This document shows, piece after piece, positions 24,409 through 32,912 of a stretch of DNA of 51,252 nt. A program made the position numbers and the translations under genes. Below the pieces are notes generated by a model that saw only the letters and a program-made list of their open reading frames with translations, was not told where the DNA came from and did not search any database. This DNA comes from Bacteroidota bacterium (lineage in GTDB: Bacteria; Bacteroidota; Bacteroidia; JAIBAJ01): NCBI GenBank assembly GCA_947475205.1, contig CANJNG010000007.1, forward strand, positions 1-51,252. Reading direction: 5' to 3'. Position 1 is the stretch's first letter. Each line of letters starts with the position of its first letter.

Positions 24409-26286
24409 ATGAAACAAACAAGTTCCACCAAATCGCTCGATGAGGTAAACGCTACGGTAAGCACCGCCAATAAAAATATCTGGAAAAAGCTATTTGCCTT
24501 TATGGGGCCTGCTTATTTGGTGAGTGTTGGCTATATGGACCCGGGCAACTGGGCTACCGATATTGCAGGCGGCAGCGGCTATGGCTACACCTTAATTTGG
24601 GTATTGTTAATGAGCAACATTATGGCATTGGTGCTGCAAAGTTTGGCTGCCCGACTAGGCATAGTTTCAGGTTTAGATTTAGCTCAGGCTTCGCGAATGA
24701 CATATCCCCGGGGAGTTAATTTCTTTCTGTGGTTACTGGCCGAAGTAGCTATTGCGGCTACCGATTTAGCCGAAGTTATCGGTATGGCTATCGGCTTAAA
24801 ACTTCTTTTCAATGTGCCGCTTTTGTATGGGGTTCTAATCACCGTGTTAGATACTTTTTTACTGCTTTATCTGCAAAAAGCCGGGATGCGTAAGATGGAG
24901 GCATTTATTATTGGTTTGGTAGCAATCATCGGTTTTTCATTTTTAGGAGAAATGATTTTTGCCCAGCCAAACGTTGGTGATATGATGCAGGGCTTTATCC
25001 CTTCTATCCCTGATAGCACTGCATTATATATTGCTATTGGAATAATTGGGGCAACGGTTATGCCGCATAATTTATATCTACATTCGGCATTAGTGCAAAC
25101 CAGAAAGTTCGACCATTCTGAAAAAGGAATATGGCAGGCTATAAAGTTTAACTTCATTGATTCTGCCATTGCCTTAAACCTCGCTTTCTTTGTTAATGCC
25201 GCTATTCTGATTCTGGCAGCATCCACGTTTTACAATGCAGGAATGCACGAAATAAGCGATATTGAGGATGCCCACCATCTGCTTGCACCATTACTTGGAA
25301 ACCAACTTGCCCCAATTCTTTTTGCTACGGCCTTGCTCTGTGCCGGACAAAGTTCTACGCTCACAGGCACCCTTTCGGGGCAAATAGTGATGGAAGGGTA
25401 TCTTAACCTTAGAATTCAACCCTGGCTGCGAAGACTTATTACACGTTTGGTGGCCATCATTCCGGCCATTATCACAATCATTATTGCCGGAGAGAATAAA
25501 ATTGGCGAATTGCTAGTATTTAGTCAGGTGTTGCTGAGTTTGCAGCTGGGATTTGCCATTATTCCTCTTATTCATTTCACATCAGATAAGGTAAAGATGG
25601 GTGTTTTTGCTATTCCGCTTTGGTTGAAGATTTTCTCTTGGGTAATAGCCATTGTTATTGTGGGATTAAATATCAACCTTGTCATCAGTCAGATTTCGGG
25701 ATGGTTGCAAACTGCCGAAAACCCAATGTTGCTTTATTTAACGGTTATCCCTTTGGCCTTGTCTGCATTTGGGTTTCTGCTTTATATTTCAGTTAAGCCT
25801 CTTTTGAAGAAATCGAAACAAACTATGTATGATTCCCCTCACGGACTGCTGAGACAAATGGATTTATCACATCCCGAAGCCTATAAACGCATTTCCATTA
25901 CTATTGATTTTTCGGAAAAGGATGTAAAGGCAATTAAGGAAGCAATCAGACAGGGAGGTAAAGAAGCGGAGTATCGGCTAATACACATCGTGGAAACTGC
26001 TGGTGCCCGTATGTTTGGGCAGGATATTCACGATTCAGAAACCGAAGCTGACACTTCTTACCTAAAGGAATACATTGCCGAACTAACTGTAAATGGCTAT
26101 AAAGCCGATTACAAATTAGGCTATGGCAGCCCAAAGGAAACAATACCTGAGGTGGTGAAAGAGTTTAACAGCGACCTGCTTGTAATGGGTGTTCATGGTC
26201 ACAGGATGTTTAAAGATATTCTGCTGGGGACAACCCTCGATGCAGTGAGGCATAAAGTGGATATTCCGGTGTTTATTGTTAAGTAA
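24409..26286 (+). CDS. mntH: Nramp-family Mn2+/Fe2+ transporter fused to a C-terminal universal stress protein domain
   Basis: Residues about 25-455 form an 11-TM Nramp proton-coupled divalent metal importer. The metal-binding DPGNWATDIAGGSGYG (DPGN) of TM1 and the TM6 motif MPHNLYLHSALVQT (MPH) are both intact. Residues about 480-625 form a cytoplasmic UspA-like domain (ISITIDFSEKDVKAIKEAIR) with the nucleotide-binding motif GVHGHRMFKDILLGT (G-x2-G-x9-G-S/T), so it may bind ATP. Canonical MntH proteins have ~410-450 residues and no such tail. It is co-transcribed with mntR eight bases upstream. I infer import gated or sensed by a nucleotide. Confidence 0.93.
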   Translation: MKQTSSTKSLDEVNATVSTANKNIWKKLFAFMGPAYLVSVGYMDPGNWATDIAGGSGYGYTLIWVLLMSNIMALVLQSLAARLGIVSGLDLAQASRMTYPRGVNFFLWLLAEVAIAATDLAEVIGMAIGLKLLFNVPLLYGVLITVLDTFLLLYLQKAGMRKMEAFIIGLVAIIGFSFLGEMIFAQPNVGDMMQGFIPSIPDSTALYIAIGIIGATVMPHNLYLHSALVQTRKFDHSEKGIWQAIKFNFIDSAIALNLAFFVNAAILILAASTFYNAGMHEISDIEDAHHLLAPLLGNQLAPILFATALLCAGQSSTLTGTLSGQIVMEGYLNLRIQPWLRRLITRLVAIIPAIITIIIAGENKIGELLVFSQVLLSLQLGFAIIPLIHFTSDKVKMGVFAIPLWLKIFSWVIAIVIVGLNINLVISQISGWLQTAENPMLLYLTVIPLALSAFGFLLYISVKPLLKKSKQTMYDSPHGLLRQMDLSHPEAYKRISITIDFSEKDVKAIKEAIRQGGKEAEYRLIHIVETAGARMFGQDIHDSETEADTSYLKEYIAELTVNGYKADYKLGYGSPKETIPEVVKEFNSDLLVMGVHGHRMFKDILLGTTLDAVRHKVDIPVFIVK

Positions 26287-26445
26287 TTGGGGGTCGAGAC
26301 GTGAGAAGTGAGATTTGAGAAGTGAGAGCCATCCAGCGACACAAATTTCATCAAAACATTCAGTTAAAAACCCTGTTTAAAAATCACATACTATTTCTAA
26401 GAAACTCCGCCCCGTCTATCTATTTTTACGCCTCACAAAAACCTT

Positions 26446-28293
26446 ATGGCCGAAGAAGAAGCAAAATATGATGACGACAGCGTCAGAACCCTCGATTGGA
26501 AAGAGCATATCCGGTTGCGGGCGGGGATGTATATCGGGAAGTTAGGCGATGGCTCCAGCACCGATGATGGTATTTATATCCTGATTAAGGAAGTAATTGA
26601 TAATGCCATTGATGAATTTGTGATGGGCAATGGCCGCACGGTGGAAATCACCATCAAAGAACGCACTGTAAAGGTTCGGGATTATGGTCGGGGAATTCCG
26701 CTAGGTAAAGTTATTGATTGCGTGAGCAGAATCAACACCGGAGCCAAATATGATTCTATTGCGTTTAAGAAATCGGTTGGTTTGAATGGTGTTGGAACTA
26801 AAGCTGTGAACGCATTGAGCAGCTATTTCCGGGTGCAAAGTATTCGGGATGAAAAGACCAAGGTTGCTGAATTTAAGAGGGGCGAACTGATGGTGGACTC
26901 GGCCGTTGAAGAAAGCAATCTGCGAAAAGGAACCATTGTAACCTTCGAGCCCGACGATACCATTTTTCATAACTTTCATTACATTCATCAATACATCGAA
27001 AAGATGTGTTGGAACTATTGCTATCTCAATCCGGGCTTAACCGTTTATTTGAATGGAGAGAAACTCCTATCAGAAAATGGACTGAAAGATTTGCTCCAAA
27101 ACAATATTTCAGAAGAAATTCTCTACCCTATAATTCATTTAAAAGGGAACGATATTGAAGTGGCCCTAACCCACGGAAATGGCTACGGCGAAGAGTATTA
27201 CAGCTTCGTAAACGGACAGTTTACCACGCAGGGCGGTTCGCACCAGTCGGGATTCAGGGAAGAGGTGGCTAAGGTGATTCGGAATTTCTACAAAAAAGAT
27301 TTTGAAACCACCGACATCCGCACCAGCATTATAGCGGCGGTGAGCATTAAGGTTATGGAACCCGTGTTTGAAAGTCAGACCAAAACAAAACTGGGCTCGG
27401 CCACCATTGCACCGGATGGGCCTTCGGTGAAGAGTTTCATTGGCGATTTTCTGGCTAAAGAATTAGATAATTATCTCCACAAAAACCCCGAAACAGCTGA
27501 CGCTCTTTTGCGGAAAATTCTGCTGAGCGAGCGGGAACGGAAAGATATGGCCGGAGTAAAGAAACTGGCAAAAGAACGAGCCAAGAAAGCCAATTTGCAC
27601 AACCGCAAACTGCGTGATTGTCGCAGCCATTTTAACAGCACCGACGAACGCCGCCTCGAAACAACCCTCTTCATTACCGAGGGCGATAGTGCCAGCGGTT
27701 CCATTACTAAAAGCCGAGATGTAAGCACCCAAGCGGTGTTTAGCTTGAAAGGAAAACCCTTGAATTGCTATGGTCTCACCAAAAAAGTGGTGTATGAAAA
27801 TGAGGAATTCAACCTGTTGCAAGCGGCCTTGAATATCGAAGAAACCCTCGACGATATTCGCTACAACCAAATTGTGATAGCTACCGATGCCGATACAGAT
27901 GGAATGCACATCCGCCTGCTGATGATAACGTTCTTCTTGCAGTTTTTCCCCGATTTAGTGAAGAACGGGCATCTATACATTTTGCAAACACCACTATTCC
28001 GGGTGCGAAACAAAAAGGAAACTCGATACTGCTACAGCGAGGAAGAACGTGTTGCCGCTATTGAAGCCCTGAGTCCTCGACCGGAGATAACCCGATTTAA
28101 AGGTTTGGGAGAAATATCGCCCGATGAGTTCAAGCACTTCATCGGTAAAGACATCCGCCTCGACCCGGTTATTATAGGCAAGGATGCCCACATCAGCCAA
28201 TTGCTTTCTTATTATATGGGTAACAACACTCCCGACAGGCAGATGTTTATTATTGAAAACCTTCGGGTGGAAGCTGATTTGGTGGAGGAATAG
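26446..28293 (+). CDS. parE: DNA topoisomerase IV subunit B (type IIA topoisomerase ATPase subunit)
   Basis: The subunit binds ATP and drives strand passage with ParC to separate replicated chromosomes. The 615-residue protein has the GHKL motifs [28 protein letters not shown] and [19 protein letters not shown], then the transducer domain. The TOPRIM domain follows with [14 protein letters not shown] and [16 protein letters not shown], ending in [20 protein letters not shown]. The short length and divergent sequence fit Bacteroidota ParE better than GyrB. No parC is adjacent; nadE follows 12 bases later, so the two are probably co-transcribed. Confidence 0.9.
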   Translation: MAEEEAKYDDDSVRTLDWKEHIRLRAGMYIGKLGDGSSTDDGIYILIKEVIDNAIDEFVMGNGRTVEITIKERTVKVRDYGRGIPLGKVIDCVSRINTGAKYDSIAFKKSVGLNGVGTKAVNALSSYFRVQSIRDEKTKVAEFKRGELMVDSAVEESNLRKGTIVTFEPDDTIFHNFHYIHQYIEKMCWNYCYLNPGLTVYLNGEKLLSENGLKDLLQNNISEEILYPIIHLKGNDIEVALTHGNGYGEEYYSFVNGQFTTQGGSHQSGFREEVAKVIRNFYKKDFETTDIRTSIIAAVSIKVMEPVFESQTKTKLGSATIAPDGPSVKSFIGDFLAKELDNYLHKNPETADALLRKILLSERERKDMAGVKKLAKERAKKANLHNRKLRDCRSHFNSTDERRLETTLFITEGDSASGSITKSRDVSTQAVFSLKGKPLNCYGLTKKVVYENEEFNLLQAALNIEETLDDIRYNQIVIATDADTDGMHIRLLMITFFLQFFPDLVKNGHLYILQTPLFRVRNKKETRYCYSEEERVAAIEALSPRPEITRFKGLGEISPDEFKHFIGKDIRLDPVIIGKDAHISQLLSYYMGNNTPDRQMFIIENLRVEADLVEE

Positions 28294-28305
28294 TATCGCT
28301 TATAA

Positions 28306-29943
28306 ATGAGAATCGCCCTCTGCCAACTCAATTACCACATTGGTGATTTTGAGCAAAACACAGCAAAGATTATTGCTGCCCTTAACAAGGCAAAGGCCGA
28401 TGGTGCTGAATTAGCTGTGTTTGCCGAATTAGCCGTTTGCGGTTATCCTCCCCGTGATTTTTTAGAATTCGATGATTTCATAGCCCGCTGCAACGCTGCC
28501 GTGAATGAAATTGCAAAAGCCTGCGTGGGTATTGCAGCAGTGGTAGGCAGTCCGGTGAAGAACACCACCGGAACGGGCAAATCGCTTTTCAATGCTGCTC
28601 TATTACTCGAAGAAGGTAAAATCATACACACTGCCCATAAAGCCCTGCTTCCTTCCTACGATATATTTGACGAATACCGCTATTTTGAAGTAGGCCGGGA
28701 GTTTTCGGTGGTAGAATGGAAGGGGAAGAAGATTGCCCTCACGGTGTGCGAAGACCTTTGGCAGGTGAAAGGAAGCACGATGTATGACGTTACGCCAATG
28801 GAGCACCTTTCGGCATTGAAACCCAATTTGATTATCAATATTGCGGCATCGCCCTTTGATGTTAACCACGCTGAAGAACGCAAGGAAGTGTTAAGCTGGA
28901 ATGCAAAGCATTATAAAGTCCCCATCATTTATGCTAACCACACCGGGGCACAAACCGAGTTGATTTTTGATGGCGGTTCTATGTTTGTCTCCAAAAACGG
29001 AACAATCTTGAACGAGCTTCCTTATTTTGAAGAAGCCCAAGAAACCGTGGATGCATTCCCGAAAAGCGATGAGGTTTTGGTGTCCACCATCGAACCCATT
29101 CCACCCATAGCAAGCATTCATCAGGCTTTGGTGCTGGGCATTCGCGATTACTTCGGGAAAATGGGTTTCAAATCGGCTCTGTTTGGACTTTCGGGAGGGA
29201 TAGATTCGGCAGTGGTGGCAGTGCTGGCGGCGGAGGCTTTGGGAAAGGAGAATGTGAAAGCTATTCTGATGCCATCGGAATTCAGCAGCGACCATTCGGT
29301 GGATGACGCCGTGCAACTGGCAAATAACTTAGGCATTGCTTATGAAATTATCCCAATAAAGAACAGCTACGAAGCCATGCTGAAAACCTTGTCGCCTGTT
29401 TTTGGCGATTTGCCTTTTTCCTTGGCCGAAGAGAATATTCAAGCCCGAACCCGAGGGGTGATTTTGATGGGGATAAGCAATAAGCTGGGTGGTATTGTGC
29501 TCAACACTTCCAACAAAAGCGAACTGGCTGTTGGCTACGGAACGCTATACGGCGATATGAACGGGGGCCTTTCGGTTATTGGCGACCTGTATAAAACGCA
29601 GGTGTATGCTCTGGCTGACCAGCTTAATATTGAGCGGGAAATTATCCCTCAAAATACTATTACCAAAGCCCCAAGTGCTGAACTACGCCCCGGACAAAAG
29701 GATTCAGATTCGCTGCCTGACTACGACATTTTAGATAAACTCATTTTCCAATATGTGGAGAACCGCCTTGGCCCGAAAGAGCTTTTGGCTCTTGGGTTCG
29801 ACGAAGCTTTAGTGAAGCGGGTGCTGAAAATGATAAACACCAACGAATATAAACGCCATCAGGCACCGCCCATTCTGCGGGTGTCGGCTAAGGCTTTTGG
29901 CATGGGCCGGCGATTGCCAATAGTGGGGAAGTATTTGGGATGA
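28306..29943 (+). CDS. nadE: Glutamine-dependent NAD+ synthetase
   Basis: The enzyme makes NAD+ from deamido-NAD+ with ATP and glutamine-derived ammonia. The 545-residue protein is a two-domain fusion. The N-terminal nitrilase-type glutaminase (1-255) has the Glu-Lys-Cys triad in FAELAVCGYPPRDFLE, HKALLPSYDIFDEYRYF and LTVCEDLW. The C-terminal synthetase (about 270-545) has the ATP pyrophosphatase P-loop LSGGIDSAVVAVLA and NTSNKSELAVGYGTLYGDM. The channel-linked arrangement is normal for the bacterial glutamine-dependent type. It is the second gene after parE; the accessory region begins after its stop codon. Confidence 0.96.
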   Translation: MRIALCQLNYHIGDFEQNTAKIIAALNKAKADGAELAVFAELAVCGYPPRDFLEFDDFIARCNAAVNEIAKACVGIAAVVGSPVKNTTGTGKSLFNAALLLEEGKIIHTAHKALLPSYDIFDEYRYFEVGREFSVVEWKGKKIALTVCEDLWQVKGSTMYDVTPMEHLSALKPNLIINIAASPFDVNHAEERKEVLSWNAKHYKVPIIYANHTGAQTELIFDGGSMFVSKNGTILNELPYFEEAQETVDAFPKSDEVLVSTIEPIPPIASIHQALVLGIRDYFGKMGFKSALFGLSGGIDSAVVAVLAAEALGKENVKAILMPSEFSSDHSVDDAVQLANNLGIAYEIIPIKNSYEAMLKTLSPVFGDLPFSLAEENIQARTRGVILMGISNKLGGIVLNTSNKSELAVGYGTLYGDMNGGLSVIGDLYKTQVYALADQLNIEREIIPQNTITKAPSAELRPGQKDSDSLPDYDILDKLIFQYVENRLGPKELLALGFDEALVKRVLKMINTNEYKRHQAPPILRVSAKAFGMGRRLPIVGKYLG

Positions 29944-29977
29944 AATAATTTCCGGATATTCCGTTTAATGGAATGCT

Positions 29978-29985
29978 TAGATTTG
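29978..29985 (+). promoter_or_regulatory. Bacteroidota -7 promoter element (TAGATTTG) before the PIN remnant
   Basis: An exact TAnnTTTG match ending four bases before the ATG of the truncated PIN ORF. Confidence 0.45.
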
Positions 29986-29989
29986 CAGC

Positions 29990-30079
29990 ATGATTCAAAG
30001 GTTTTATTTCGACACTTCAGTTTTAGGCGGAGTATTTGACACTGAGTTTGAAGAGCATTCAACCATTTTGATGGAGTAG
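29990..30079 (+). pseudogene. Truncated PIN-domain toxin remnant
   Basis: The 29-codon ORF reads MIQRFYFDTSVLGGVFDTEF and ends at a TAG after ILME. The YFDTSVLGG core with the first catalytic Asp matches the N-terminus of VapC-like PIN toxins, where YLDTSVxGGYFD is typical. A whole PIN protein has ~130-150 residues, so the rest, including three acidic active-site residues, is missing. It lies six bases upstream of an antitoxin-like ORF of the kind that usually accompanies this PIN subfamily. I infer an inactivated toxin. Confidence 0.65.
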
Positions 30080-30085
30080 GTTAAC

Positions 30086-30240
30086 ATGAAAGCAAAAGAA
30101 AAAAAACGATTAAGAACTTTGACGCTGTAAAAGAGATGCGTATAATTCGTAACAAAATTTCATCTGAAATTGCACAAATGAATCCTGAACAGATGATTGC
30201 ATACTTTAAGCAAAGCCCACTGCATAAAGCAATTGATTAG
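30086..30240 (+). pseudogene. Frameshifted antitoxin-like small gene (copy A)
   Basis: The ATG at 30086 opens a frame that ends after 14 codons. Adding one A to the A8 run near 30099-30106 would join it to a frame encoding TIKNFDAVKEMRIIRNKISS and EIAQMNPEQMIAYF, ending at the TAG at 30238. This frame is clearly related to the two intact small genes at 30261 and 31098. An in-frame ATG at 30136 could still give a 34-residue product. Homopolymer sequencing error is an alternative to true decay. Confidence 0.6.
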
Positions 30241-30260
30241 TTACAATTCATTAATAGCTT

Positions 30261-30422
30261 ATGAAGACTGAAACTAAAAAAATAACTCCAGAAAAAGAGT
30301 TCGACACCGTAAAAACGTTTAGAGCCATTAAAGAAAAAATATCCTTAGATATGGCCGCTATGAACTTCGACCAAATTAAAGCATACCTAAAAACCAATAG
30401 CGATAAGCTGAATGCTAAATAG
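30261..30422 (+). CDS. Antitoxin-like small protein (copy B)
   Basis: The 53-residue product has the family core EFDTVKTFRAIKEKISLDMA followed by AMNFDQIKAYLKTN. It aligns with copies A and C through FDxV, an R-x-I-x-x-K-I-S helix and an M-x-x-x-x-I-x-A-Y-(F/L) helix. Similar short proteins usually accompany PIN toxins in Bacteroidota, but here the next gene, two bases away, is a DUF6934 protein. The pair therefore looks like a translationally coupled unit. Function as an antitoxin is inferred from family context only. Confidence 0.65.
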   Translation: MKTETKKITPEKEFDTVKTFRAIKEKISLDMAAMNFDQIKAYLKTNSDKLNAK

Positions 30423-30424
30423 CC

Positions 30425-30865
30425 ATGAACCAACCTCAATACACCTTAAAGGCTGGCGAAAGTTTAAGAACGTATGAGTTTTTGAGTGAAGGGCCTAAAG
30501 GCGAAATTGTAAAGAAAATACAGTTTACAGCTACAAACCAACCCGAGGTGTATAACCTTGCCTTTGGCGATCGAAACCCAATAACAGGAAAAATTGACGA
30601 CAAAGTAATATCCAACAATGGCGATAGCGAAATGGTGCTGGCCACAGTAGTAGCGGCATTATATGCATTTACCGATATACACCCCGAAGCATGGGTGTAT
30701 GCCACTGGTAGCACCAAATCAAGAACAAGGCTATACAGAATGGGAATAGCCAAATACTTGGAAGACGTGAAAGCCGACTTTAGAATATACGGACAAGTGG
30801 GCAAAGCCTGGAAGCCTTTTGAGAAAGGAGTGGAGTACAATTCATTTTTGGTGAGAAGAAAATAA
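30425..30865 (+). CDS. DUF6934-family protein of unknown function
   Basis: The 146-residue cytoplasmic protein has the pattern I associate with DUF6934: YEFLSEGPKGEIVKKIQF, YNLAFGDRNPITGKIDDKVI, SNNGDSEMVLATVVAALYAF and the well conserved ATGSTKSRTRLYRMGIAKYL. The GSTxxRTRLY segment is the most likely functional site. It starts two bases after the antitoxin-like copy B and is followed by a 50-residue ORF with its own -7 element. Members often sit near such short genes, which suggests a two-component, perhaps toxin-antitoxin, module; no activity is known to me. Confidence 0.7.
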   Translation: MNQPQYTLKAGESLRTYEFLSEGPKGEIVKKIQFTATNQPEVYNLAFGDRNPITGKIDDKVISNNGDSEMVLATVVAALYAFTDIHPEAWVYATGSTKSRTRLYRMGIAKYLEDVKADFRIYGQVGKAWKPFEKGVEYNSFLVRRK

Positions 30866-30868
30866 CAG

Positions 30869-30876
30869 TAAATTTG
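30869..30876 (+). promoter_or_regulatory. Bacteroidota -7 promoter element (TAAATTTG) before the 50-residue ORF
   Basis: An exact TAnnTTTG match ending four bases before the ATG at 30881, giving a near-leaderless layout like that of the PIN remnant. Confidence 0.45.
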
Positions 30877-30880
30877 CACT

Positions 30881-31033
30881 ATGGTAACCATTAAAGAACT
30901 AAACAAAAAAAAAGTGCCAATTGTGCAAATTGACAAAACACTTAATAAATACGACGATATAGTTCTATTTCCCGAAAAGCTTGAAAAGGCTAACGAAACC
31001 CTTAAAGCTATAGGTTTGCCCAAGCTGAAATAG
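30881..31033 (+). CDS. Small protein associated with DUF6934
   Basis: The 50-residue basic product begins MVTIKELNKKKVPIVQIDKT and ends ETLKAIGLPKLK. It has no signal peptide or membrane segment. It starts 15 bases after the DUF6934 stop codon, in the same direction, behind an exact -7 element. Size, charge and position suggest a partner of DUF6934, but I know no function for it. Confidence 0.55.
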   Translation: MVTIKELNKKKVPIVQIDKTLNKYDDIVLFPEKLEKANETLKAIGLPKLK

Positions 31034-31097
31034 TATTAAGTAATAAGACCCCGTTCTACAGATACCTGAATACTACTTACTTATTATCCCTATAGCA

Positions 31098-31250
31098 ATG
31101 AAAAGGACTGAAAAACAATTTGACGCAGTAGCTTTTATGCGGCAACAACGCGATACATTGAGCGAAAAATTAGCTAAGATGACTAAATCTGAAATTTTAG
31201 CCTATTTCGAAAAACGTAAATCCGAAACCTCCATCAAGCCCTGTGCATAA
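31098..31250 (+). CDS. Antitoxin-like small protein (copy C), orphan
   Basis: The 50-residue product shares the family core with copies A and B: EKQFDAVAFMRQQRDTLSEK and KMTKSEILAYFEKR. No toxin gene follows it: the next sequence is a 21-codon ORF and a membrane glycosyltransferase gene. It is probably what remains of a toxin-antitoxin locus or a stand-alone antitoxin. Confidence 0.6.
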   Translation: MKRTEKQFDAVAFMRQQRDTLSEKLAKMTKSEILAYFEKRKSETSIKPCA

Positions 31251-31316
31251 CCGCAACACTTTGAAGTTGCCCCCCAATCGTAATTCCTCATTCGTAATTC
31301 ATAATTAATACCCCCC

Positions 31317-31382
31317 ATGAAAAAACTTTTGTTTACTTGTTTGATGATGGGGGCGATGGGAGTGATGGGAGCGATGGTATAA
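31317..31382 (+). CDS. Tiny hydrophobic ORF, possibly a leader or signal-peptide remnant
   Basis: The 21-residue ORF MKKLLFTCLMMGAMGVMGAM-V looks like a signal peptide with nothing after it. Its 3' half is built from four 9-bp repeats (GATGGGRGY type). It ends nine bases before the glycosyltransferase start. It may be noise, a decayed secreted protein or a leader ORF. Confidence 0.25.
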   Translation: MKKLLFTCLMMGAMGVMGAMV

Positions 31383-31391
31383 ATTCCGAGA

Positions 31392-32912
31392 ATGACTTTT
31401 CAAGACTTCATAAATAAGTTTTCTTCTGCCTTATTTATAGTAGGTTTGTTGACTTGCTATTTGTTATTTGATTTTCAAACTATACTTTTTGTAAGGCCGC
31501 AGGGAATTCACTTTATCAGGCAAACAGATAGTTTATCCTTTGTGATGAACTACTTTAACAATGGGTTTCACTTTTTTCAGCCTCAAATATTCAATTTAGC
31601 AAGCATAGATGGTAAGGCTGCTTGCGAATTCCCATTCCTTTATTTTCAAACTGCTATTCTTTACAAACTCTTTGGTGAACACGAGTTTATATTGCGGTTA
31701 ATTACCATCACGATTGCTTCTACAGGGTTTTATTGCCTTTTCAAACTTCTGCTTTTAATATTGGAAGATTCGCTTTATGCATTGTTCTTTACTTTCCTGT
31801 TTCTGTCATCCACTGTTCTGCTATACTATACCAATAACTTTTTGCCCGATGCCAGTGCTTTTGGGTTTTGTCTGATAGGGTGGTACTTCTTCTATCAATT
31901 TTATTTGGATGGAAATAAAAAGAATGCAGCATGGTTAAGCATGGTTTTCTTTATGCTGAGTGCATTGCTTAAAGTTACCTACTTCATTAATCCAATAGCG
32001 GCATTGGCTTCAATTCTAACAGTTGGTTTTCTTAAAGAGAGATTAGGTTTGATAGAAGTTCTAAGGAGAAACATTGTCCTGATTTCTTGGTTTTCGATAG
32101 CAGTGGTTTTGGTTATTATTTGGAATTGGTATGCTTTAACATACAATGCAACATACCATGACAACTATTTCCGCACACAAACAAACCCTATTTGGATTTT
32201 AGATAAAAAAGGGATTTCGAATGTTTGGGGAGCCATTTCAAAGTATTGGTTTAATAAGTATTACTACAATTCTACATTTCATGTTTTCACAGCCCTCATC
32301 ATTTTAGGAATATTCCTAATTAAGAAAGCAGATACTAAACTTTTGGCTGTAGCCATATTTACTACATTGGGAAGTCTGGCTTACTTTCTATTATTCTATG
32401 CTCAATTTGGCGACCACGATTACTACTTTATCACTTTACTTCCCGGCCTTATTTTTTTGGTGATTAGTTCCTTTGTAACGCTTCGCAATAAATTCCCAAC
32501 TGCCTTAAACAGTTTTTTCTCAAAGCTTGCTTTATTGGTTTTATGTGTGCTAAGTCTTAATTATGGTAGAAAGAAATTAGCAGAACGATACAGCAAACCC
32601 GAAACCTTGTATTCCCAAATAGGAACTCAACTTGCAGGCACTCGTAGCGTTATTGATTCATTAGGAATTAGTGCCAATGCTAAAATTGTTATTTTAGCCG
32701 ACAAAACTCCCTGCGGTGGTTTGTATTTTTTGAACAGACAAGGATGGAACATTGCTGACACAACAGATTTCAGCAAAAATAAATTAGCCTCTTGCCTTGA
32801 AAATGGTGCAGATTACGCAGTAATAACAGACAGAAAGTATGTAAGTTTTTTGCATAAGGGAGTTCAAATAAGTGAAAAGGACGGAATAATTATTTATAAA
32901 CTAAAACCATAA
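31392..32912 (+). CDS. GT39 / ArnT-like membrane glycosyltransferase
   Basis: The 506-residue protein has about eleven membrane segments and a C-terminal soluble part, the layout of GT-C (PMT/ArnT-like) enzymes that transfer sugars from polyprenyl phosphate on the periplasmic side. The early loop HFIRQTDSLSFVMNYFNNG, with its Asp, corresponds to the catalytic D motif of the family. ACEFPFLYFQTAILYKLFGEHEF and LLYYTNNFLPDASAF are also typical. The stop codon is directly followed by the ATG of a T9SS protein gene, so the two are co-transcribed. The acceptor is unknown. Confidence 0.82.
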   Translation: MTFQDFINKFSSALFIVGLLTCYLLFDFQTILFVRPQGIHFIRQTDSLSFVMNYFNNGFHFFQPQIFNLASIDGKAACEFPFLYFQTAILYKLFGEHEFILRLITITIASTGFYCLFKLLLLILEDSLYALFFTFLFLSSTVLLYYTNNFLPDASAFGFCLIGWYFFYQFYLDGNKKNAAWLSMVFFMLSALLKVTYFINPIAALASILTVGFLKERLGLIEVLRRNIVLISWFSIAVVLVIIWNWYALTYNATYHDNYFRTQTNPIWILDKKGISNVWGAISKYWFNKYYYNSTFHVFTALIILGIFLIKKADTKLLAVAIFTTLGSLAYFLLFYAQFGDHDYYFITLLPGLIFLVISSFVTLRNKFPTALNSFFSKLALLVLCVLSLNYGRKKLAERYSKPETLYSQIGTQLAGTRSVIDSLGISANAKIVILADKTPCGGLYFLNRQGWNIADTTDFSKNKLASCLENGADYAVITDRKYVSFLHKGVQISEKDGIIIYKLKP

